Assembly: GCF_002261475.1 (NCBI RefSeq)
Contig: NZ_NEVN01000001.1
Span: forward strand, 1-64,000
Length of the DNA: 64,000 nucleotides
Source: Bordetella genomosp. 5
GTDB lineage: Bacteria; Pseudomonadota; Gammaproteobacteria; Burkholderiales; Burkholderiaceae_B
Direction of reading: 5' to 3'
Below are positions 59,283 to 64,000 of the stretch, piece by piece; positions within the stretch are counted from its first letter, which is position 1; each line of letters opens with the position of its first letter. The position numbers and the translations under genes are program-made. The notes beneath the pieces were generated by a model, which did no database searches, was not told the origin of the DNA, and saw nothing but the letters and a program-made list of their open reading frames with translations.

Positions 59283-59305
59283 GCAAGCACAACGGGGGCC
59301 AAAGC

Positions 59306-60133
59306 TCAGCGGGACGCGCCGCCGCTGCCGTGAGGGCCGGCGCCACCATCGGTGGGCGCCACGGGCGGCTCGGTGCCGGGGCGATCGAGACCGCGCGCGG
59401 CGGCGGGCTCGGGGGACATATCAGGCTGCTCGTGGCCGGTGGCCGGCTTTTTGCGCGGGCGGCCACGCTGGCCTGGCGCGACACGGCGGCTGGCGGTATG
59501 GGCCAGGCTCGCGATGAAATCAGTGCCACCCAGGGCCCATTGGCCCGACACCGCCTGTTCGATGCGCTGCGACTGATCCCGCGAAAGGCCGTCTTGAAGC
59601 CGCTTGCGGTAATTGGCCTGGCGATCGAACGGGGTGTTGCCGCAGGCCCAGTAATCGGCGTGATCGGACTGCCATTGCGTGGGCGGGACCGAGGTGTTGC
59701 CGGTGTGGCTGGCGGCCGATGACCACGGCCAGGAATCGGGATCGACCGACGCCCCGCTGCGCACCGGGTAGGTTTCGAGCCAGACCAGCGCCGGCAGGAC
59801 CCACACGCCCGGCTCCAGCAGGGCCGAGCGGTAGCGGCCCGCGAAGACGCGCCCGCCGCGCAGCCGCGCCGCGAGATTGCGGCCCAGCGTTTGCATCAGC
59901 CGGGGCAGGCCTTCTTCGTCGGCCGGGGTGGCGAGCAGCAGAATGCGGTCGTTGGCGAGTACCCAGCCATGAACCGCGACCTTGTGGCGCTGTGCCGACT
60001 CGCCGAGCCAGCCTGCCAGTTGGTTCAGGATGTCGCCGGGCGCTGGCTGCGATGGCGCGGCCAGCGACTGTACGAAATTGGCCTGCACCAGTTGGGGCAG
60101 CCCAGGGGCATACAAGCGGGGCAGTCGGGCCAT
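59306..60133 (-). CDS. RAYT-family (Y1 transposase-like) protein lacking catalytic residues
   Basis: A 275-residue protein with the REP-associated tyrosine transposase fold. It keeps family landmarks: VHGWVLAND, VFAGRYRSALLE, PVRSG and WPWSSAASH, the helical YRKRLQDGLSRDQSQRI part and the RGRPRKK tail typical of RAYTs. The HUH motif (usually NHxH) reads NDRI at 61-64, and the usual catalytic Tyr position reads Trp118. It is therefore probably a domesticated DNA-binding protein. A Pro/Gly-rich tail follows. The start is the ATG at 60133. The gene is divergent from fghA. Confidence 0.8.
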   Translation of the reverse strand: MARLPRLYAPGLPQLVQANFVQSLAAPSQPAPGDILNQLAGWLGESAQRHKVAVHGWVLANDRILLLATPADEEGLPRLMQTLGRNLAARLRGGRVFAGRYRSALLEPGVWVLPALVWLETYPVRSGASVDPDSWPWSSAASHTGNTSVPPTQWQSDHADYWACGNTPFDRQANYRKRLQDGLSRDQSQRIEQAVSGQWALGGTDFIASLAHTASRRVAPGQRGRPRKKPATGHEQPDMSPEPAAARGLDRPGTEPPVAPTDGGAGPHGSGGASR

Positions 60134-60174
60134 AGTCGGGACTTGCGGGTAGCAAGCTCAGTAGATTGCACACA

Positions 60175-60220
60175 CACTATAAATAGTGCCGGCGTGGTCG
60201 GCGGTCAAGCCCGGTTGACC
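60175..60220. promoter_or_regulatory. Two palindromes in the RAYT-fghA divergent promoter region
   Basis: CACTAT-AA-ATAGTG (60175-60188, containing TATAAA) and GGTCAA-GCCCGG-TTGACC (60203-60220) lie between divergent genes. The second places TTGACC, a -35-like hexamer, on each strand. They may be promoter elements with overlapping operators. No regulator is identified. Confidence 0.4.
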
Positions 60221-60310
60221 CGAATCGGGGGTCGAATGAGTAACCGTCATCGCAGGTTAACATCGGGAACCGTTTTTCAGTACCCCGCAGATACACCTAG
60301 GAGGAATGCC

Positions 60311-61165
60311 ATGACCGCCGCGACCGAACGACTTTCGCACCACCGTGCCTTTGGCGGCTGGCAGGGCTATTACCGGCACGATTCGGCCGAAATCGGACTG
60401 CCCATGCGCTTCTCCGTATTCGTGCCGCCGCAGGCCGAGCACGGCCCCGTGCCGGTGCTGTTTTTCCTGGCCGGCCTGACCTGCACCGAAGAGACCTTCA
60501 TGATCAAGGCGGGCGCGCAGCGCCTCGCGGCCGAGCTGGGCCTGATGCTCGTGACGCCGGATACGAGTCCGCGCGGCGCCGGTGTGCCCGGCGAAGACCA
60601 GGACTGGGACTTCGGCACCGGTGCCGGCTTCTATCTCGATGCCACGCAAGCACCCTGGTCGACGCACTACCGCATGGAAAGCTATGTGGCGCGTGAGTTG
60701 TTCGACCTGATCGGCCGGGAGTTTCCCGCCGATCTGAGCCGTGCCGGTCTGTTCGGTCACTCGATGGGCGGACACGGCGCGCTGGTGCTGGCGCAGCGTC
60801 ATCCGGGCCGTTGGCGCAGCGTGTCGGCCTGTGCGCCGATCGCCGCACCCACGCGCTGCCCCTGGGGCCACAAGGCGTTTGCCGGCTATCTGGGTGAAGA
60901 CCGCGCCGCGTGGGCCGAGCACGACGCCAGCGAACTCATGCGCAAGCAAAGCGCGGCGCCCTATCCGCAAGGCATCCTGATCGATCAGGGGCTGGCCGAC
61001 AATTTCCTGGCCGAGCAGCTCAATCCCGATGTGTTCGAGGAAGCCTGCCGCGCCGCGGGCCAGCCGCTCACGCTGCGCCGCCACGAGGGCTATGACCACG
61101 GCTATTACTTCATCTCGACCTTCATGGCCGACCATCTGGCGTTCCACGCCGAACGACTGAAGTAA
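60311..61165 (+). CDS. fghA: S-formylglutathione hydrolase
   Basis: FghA hydrolyses S-formylglutathione to formate and glutathione, the second step of glutathione-dependent formaldehyde detoxification. The 284-residue esterase-D-type alpha/beta hydrolase has nucleophile Ser in FGHSMGGHGAL, the oxyanion region FFLAGLTCTEETF, and late Asp and His in YDHGYYFI. The ATG has AGGAG 7 bases upstream. The usual partner adhC (class III alcohol dehydrogenase) is not adjacent. It is followed by a terminator. Confidence 0.94.
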   Translation: MTAATERLSHHRAFGGWQGYYRHDSAEIGLPMRFSVFVPPQAEHGPVPVLFFLAGLTCTEETFMIKAGAQRLAAELGLMLVTPDTSPRGAGVPGEDQDWDFGTGAGFYLDATQAPWSTHYRMESYVARELFDLIGREFPADLSRAGLFGHSMGGHGALVLAQRHPGRWRSVSACAPIAAPTRCPWGHKAFAGYLGEDRAAWAEHDASELMRKQSAAPYPQGILIDQGLADNFLAEQLNPDVFEEACRAAGQPLTLRRHEGYDHGYYFISTFMADHLAFHAERLK

Positions 61166-61187
61166 GACGCGGCCAACACGCGAAGAA

Positions 61188-61222
61188 AAGACGGCGCGTC
61201 CCAATGCGGGGCGCGCCGTCTT
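61188..61222 (+). terminator. Intrinsic terminator of fghA
   Basis: AAGACGGCGCG (61188-61198) pairs with CGCGCCGTCTT (61212-61222), followed by GCTTTGTG. It is symmetric enough to serve the minus-strand azoR as well. Confidence 0.75.
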
Positions 61223-61250
61223 GCTTTGTGCCGTGCTTAAACCCTGCGGT

Positions 61251-61859
61251 TCAGGCGCACGCGAAGTGCGCGCGCACCTGGTCGTGACCATGCATGCGCG
61301 CCGCGGCGAGCGGCTCGGGGCCGCGCGCCGTGCCTTCGACACTGAACAGGTGCACGTCGTGCAGGCCCATCGTGGCCAGCGCATGGCGCAGATACGGCGT
61401 GAGAAAGTCCGGCTGGCGCGCGAGCGGGCCGGAAAACAGACCGCCCGACGATATGGCGATATAGACAGGCCGATCGCGCAGCGCGCCGACCTTGCCATGC
61501 GGCTCGATCGTAAAGGTATGGCGCACGCGCAGCACATGATCGATCCAGGCCTTGAGCGCGGAAGGCACCGTGAAGTTGTGCATCGGCGTGGCGATCACCA
61601 GGACGTCCGCCGCGCGCAGCGCCGCGATCAATTGATCCGACACGGCGAGCGCGCCGGTCGGCGTGTCCGGATCGTTGAGCGATGCCAGCGCCCGCGCATA
61701 GCCGCCATCCACATGCAGCAGGCTGTTGGTGTCGAAGTCGGTGATCGACAGCGGCGTGCCGGCGTGGCGGCGCGTGAGGTGCTCGAGAATCTGATCGGAG
61801 AGCGAGCGGCTTTCGGAGTCGGCACCGCGGGCGCTGCACAGGAGTCGAAGAATATTCAT
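61251..61859 (-). CDS. azoR: FMN-dependent NADH-azoreductase/quinone reductase
   Basis: A 202-residue flavodoxin-like enzyme that reduces quinones and azo compounds with NADH. It opens with the phosphate-binding loop region MNILRLLCSARGADSESRSL, has the AzoR motif TPMHNFTVPSALKAWIDHVL, and GGLFSGP later near the FMN. The start is the ATG at 61859. The longer frame upstream runs through the GNAT gene and is spurious. It lies 14 bases downstream of the GNAT gene and is probably co-transcribed, perhaps under the MocR regulator. Confidence 0.92.
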   Translation of the reverse strand: MNILRLLCSARGADSESRSLSDQILEHLTRRHAGTPLSITDFDTNSLLHVDGGYARALASLNDPDTPTGALAVSDQLIAALRAADVLVIATPMHNFTVPSALKAWIDHVLRVRHTFTIEPHGKVGALRDRPVYIAISSGGLFSGPLARQPDFLTPYLRHALATMGLHDVHLFSVEGTARGPEPLAAARMHGHDQVRAHFACA

Positions 61860-61873
61860 GGTGGCGGAGTTCG

Positions 61874-62308
61874 TTAGAGGTCTTGGCCGAAGCGGATGGC
61901 GCTGGTGAGCAGGCCCTGACGGAAGTAAAAACGTTGTGCGAGGCTGTTGGCCAGGCCGGTGTCGAGCACCAGCCGGGCGCAGGCGTATTCGCGGGCGATG
62001 CGGGCGACCTCGGTGAGCAGCGTGGCGCCCCACCCCGTGCCCCGTTGCGGCGCGCTCACGACGAGATCGTCGACATAGACGAAGGGCCCGTAGATCATGT
62101 TTTCCTGGAAACGGTAACCCGCCAGCGCGACCGGCGTGTCATCTTCCCAGGCGGCGAGGAGATGCCAGTCCTGCGCCTGCTGGCGGCGGCAGCGCGTCAC
62201 GAAATCGTCGGGACGGTCGAGGTGAGGACGCAGTTCGCGCATCAGGCCGAAGCAGGCCTGCAATTCCGCGTCGGTGGTGGCGTGCAGCAAGCGGGGTGAG
62301 GTGGACAT
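61874..62308 (-). CDS. GNAT-family N-acetyltransferase
   Basis: A 144-residue acetyltransferase of the GNAT fold. The acetyl-CoA loop is VVSAPQRGTGWGATLLTEVA, followed by LVLDTGLANSLAQRFYFRQG, typical of motif A and B. The substrate is unknown; the small size fits amino-acid or polyamine acetylation. I start at the ATG at 62308 (MSTSPRLLHATTDAEL), which agrees with the domain boundary. It is divergent from the MocR-type regulator with 156 bases between and is followed closely by azoR. Confidence 0.88.
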   Translation of the reverse strand: MSTSPRLLHATTDAELQACFGLMRELRPHLDRPDDFVTRCRRQQAQDWHLLAAWEDDTPVALAGYRFQENMIYGPFVYVDDLVVSAPQRGTGWGATLLTEVARIAREYACARLVLDTGLANSLAQRFYFRQGLLTSAIRFGQDL

Positions 62309-62464
62309 GGTGCGTAAGAAAAGAGTGAGTCGGCCAGCCGTATCGCAGGGCTCGGGCATGTCGTTATCCTACGGAGGGCATGACATAATCCGAAGTGCCA
62401 TATTCGGTGTTTTTGACTGGGACATGTTTTGCCGTTCGCCCGGTCTTTTTGCGGATCCGCTGCC

Positions 62465-63955
62465 GTGACGATCGATTCCTCCCCCACCGACCCCGCGACC
62501 ACCGCCGGGGATCCGCCGATCTACCGCCAGATCTATTGGCAGGTGCGCAATGGCATCGAGTCGGGCACGCTCAAGCCCGGCGACCGGGTGCCGTCGGTTC
62601 GCGCCCTGGCCAAGGAACTCGGCATCGCGCGTGGCACGGTCGAGACCGCCTATGCCGTGCTCAATGGCGAAGGCTGGATTCAATCGCGCGGACAGGCCGG
62701 CACCGTGGTGACGCCCGGGTTGGCGACGCGGCGGCAGGCCGGGCCGCGGCCGGCCGGGCCGCGTGAGGCCGAGCCTGCGCCGGGATGCCCCGCGCCCGGC
62801 AGCGACGCGGCGCTCGAATCCGATCTGCCCATGTGGCCGCGGCCCAAGACGCCCATGCCGCTGCAGATGGGCCTGCCCGCGCTCGATGCCGTGCCGCGCA
62901 AACTGTGGGCCCGGCTCGGGGCGCGGTGTCTGCGCGGCATGCGCCTCCACGATCTGTCGTATCCCGCCACGGCCGGTCTGGACGCCTTGCGCGAGACCAC
63001 GGCGGCCTATCTGCAAGTATCACGCGGCCTGCATTGCACGCCGTCGCAGGTGTTCATCACCTCGGGCTATCACCAGAGCATGCAGGTGGCGACGAGTGCG
63101 GTCCTGAGCCCGCAGGATGCCGTGTGGGTCGAGGATCCGGGTTATCCGCCCACCCGCGCGTTGCTCGCGCAATTCGGCATGGACTGGCGCGCGGTGCCGG
63201 TGGATGAGCAAGGGCTCGACGTGGCCGCCGGCCAGGTCCTCGCGCCGCAAGCGCGCGCGGCCGTGGTGACGCCTGCGCATCAAAGCCCGCTATCCCTCAC
63301 CTTGTCGCCCGCGCGCCGGCAGGCGCTGCTGGCCTGGGCGGCCGAGGGCGAACGCTGGATCGTCGAAGACGATTACGACGGCGAGTATCGCTACGTGAGC
63401 CGGCCCCTGCCCGCGCTCGCCAGCCGCGATACGGCCGGCAGAGTGCTGTACGCGGGCACGTTCTCGAAGGTGTTGTTCCCTGGCCTGCGGCTTTCGTACC
63501 TCGTCGTGCCGCCCGCGCTGGTGCCGCGCGTGGAACGCGTGCATGCGCTGCTGGGCGCCGGCGCGCCGTGGCTGACGCAGGCCACGCTGGCGCTGTTCAT
63601 GAGCGAGGGGCACTTCGCGCGACACATTCAACGCATGCGGCGGCTATATACACAGCGCCGCAGCGACATGGCCGCGGCGCTGGACGCCGCGCTCGGCCCG
63701 GGGTTGGGCTTGCGGGTGGAGCCGCAGCCTGGCGGCATGCACATGGTGCTGCGCCTGCCGGCGGGCTACGACGACCGCGCGCTGGCTCTGCGACTGCGCG
63801 AGGCCGGGCTGTATGCGCAGCCCTTATCGAGCTGGTCGAGCCTGCCCGGCGCGCCGTTGGGCCTCTTGATGAGCTTTACCAACGTCGCTGATCGCGAGCA
63901 GGCCGATGCCCTGGCGGCGCGCATGCGGCTGCTGCTCCGCCCCGAGGTGGTGTAG
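62465..63955 (+). CDS. MocR-type regulator (GntR DNA-binding domain fused to PLP aminotransferase-like domain)
   Basis: A 496-residue protein. The N-terminal GntR winged helix (about 20-80: LKPGDRVPSVRALAKELGIA, GTVETAYAVLNGEGW) is fused to a fold-type I aminotransferase domain with EDDYDGEYRY and the PLP lysine in GTFSKVLFPGLRLSYLV. MocR proteins sense PLP or amino compounds and usually control an adjacent gene; here that is probably the divergent GNAT-azoR pair. The start is uncertain: GTG at 62465 or TTG at 62429. The 3' end abuts repeat C. Confidence 0.92.
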   Translation: MTIDSSPTDPATTAGDPPIYRQIYWQVRNGIESGTLKPGDRVPSVRALAKELGIARGTVETAYAVLNGEGWIQSRGQAGTVVTPGLATRRQAGPRPAGPREAEPAPGCPAPGSDAALESDLPMWPRPKTPMPLQMGLPALDAVPRKLWARLGARCLRGMRLHDLSYPATAGLDALRETTAAYLQVSRGLHCTPSQVFITSGYHQSMQVATSAVLSPQDAVWVEDPGYPPTRALLAQFGMDWRAVPVDEQGLDVAAGQVLAPQARAAVVTPAHQSPLSLTLSPARRQALLAWAAEGERWIVEDDYDGEYRYVSRPLPALASRDTAGRVLYAGTFSKVLFPGLRLSYLVVPPALVPRVERVHALLGAGAPWLTQATLALFMSEGHFARHIQRMRRLYTQRRSDMAAALDAALGPGLGLRVEPQPGGMHMVLRLPAGYDDRALALRLREAGLYAQPLSSWSSLPGAPLGLLMSFTNVADREQADALAARMRLLLRPEVV

Positions 63956-63965
63956 GGGTGCGGGC

Positions 63966-63992
63966 GGCCGGCCAGGTGCGGCCGGTCAGACC
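63966..63992. repeat. 14-bp repeat array C (two units, at window edge)
   Basis: GGCCGGCCAGGTGC is followed by GGCCGGTCAGACC. It has the same period and near-identical unit to arrays A and B, just past the MocR stop. The window ends soon after, so its full length is unknown. Confidence 0.6.
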
Positions 63993-64000
63993 AGCCCCGC

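Larger units (their letters stand above)
58960..59305. other. AT-rich intergenic island upstream of gltB
   Basis: Most of 59040-59260 is far more AT-rich than the rest of the window. It holds an AAGAATTCTT palindrome (59077-59086) flanked by TGTCCC/GGGACA (59055-59060, 59098-59103), an NtrC-like palindrome (59165-59181) and a plus-strand intrinsic terminator shape (59196-59220). The RAYT terminator (59252-59282) ends it. No protein-coding gene is seen. The gltB promoter must lie here. Confidence 0.6.

Overview
The window is GC-rich chromosomal DNA of a betaproteobacterium, most likely order Burkholderiales and family Alcaligenaceae (Bordetella/Achromobacter relatives). This assignment is inferred from gene order and protein character: a murA-hisGDCBHAFIE-HIT-tatABC run, an mla operon upstream of it, sspAB next to petABC, gltBD, and a Bug-family binding protein. 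No rRNA or CRISPR array was seen. Mobile DNA is limited to the end of an IS3-family element at the left edge and a domesticated transposase-like gene near 59.3-60.1 kb.

Layout. 0-5 kb: IS3 end, leuA, a small membrane protein divergent from rpoN (sigma-54), then bfd (bacterioferritin-associated ferredoxin) with a Fur-type promoter. 5-13 kb: LysR regulator divergent from an EamA exporter, bacterioferritin (bfr), a Cys-rich secreted or anchored protein, prfC, a LysE/RhtB exporter, and the DEAD-box helicase rhlE. 13-19.5 kb: a secreted N-acetylmuramoyl-L-alanine amidase facing a four-gene peptide ABC transporter operon whose two ATPases are fused. 19.5-24 kb: an overlapping operon of a DUF1232 protein, a DUF2868 membrane protein and a DUF3482 GTPase, the least understood functional unit here, then an unknown membrane protein. 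24-26.5 kb: AraC regulator divergent from a second EamA exporter, then tRNA-Asn(GTT) and tRNA-Thr(TGT). 26.5-31.5 kb: sspB, sspA, the cytochrome bc1 genes petC-petB-petA, and mscL.

31.5-34 kb carries a Nif3-like protein divergent from a DegS-like protease, a small XRE regulator, and two arrays of 14-bp tandem repeats. 34-50.4 kb is one long co-oriented block on the minus strand. In transcription order it reads mlaF-E-D-A-C, an ABC-2 exporter pair, ibaG, murA, hisG-D-C-B-H-A-F-I-E, a HIT protein and tatA-B-C. It links outer-membrane lipid asymmetry, peptidoglycan precursor synthesis, histidine synthesis and Tat export. No mlaB (STAS) gene is present where a partner of mlaC would be expected. 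50.7-59 kb holds a Bug-family binding protein, ompW with a perfect FNR box upstream, and gltD-gltB with a strong terminator. 59-64 kb holds an AT-rich intergenic island (an NtrC-like palindrome and a possible small RNA), a RAYT-family protein lacking all three catalytic residues, S-formylglutathione hydrolase, AzoR, a GNAT acetyltransferase divergent from a MocR-type regulator, and a third copy of the 14-bp repeat.

Iron (bfd, bfr), nitrogen (rpoN, gltBD, NtrC-like site) and redox (FNR box, bc1 complex) control recur in the window. All functions are read from sequence motifs and gene order. No database search was run.
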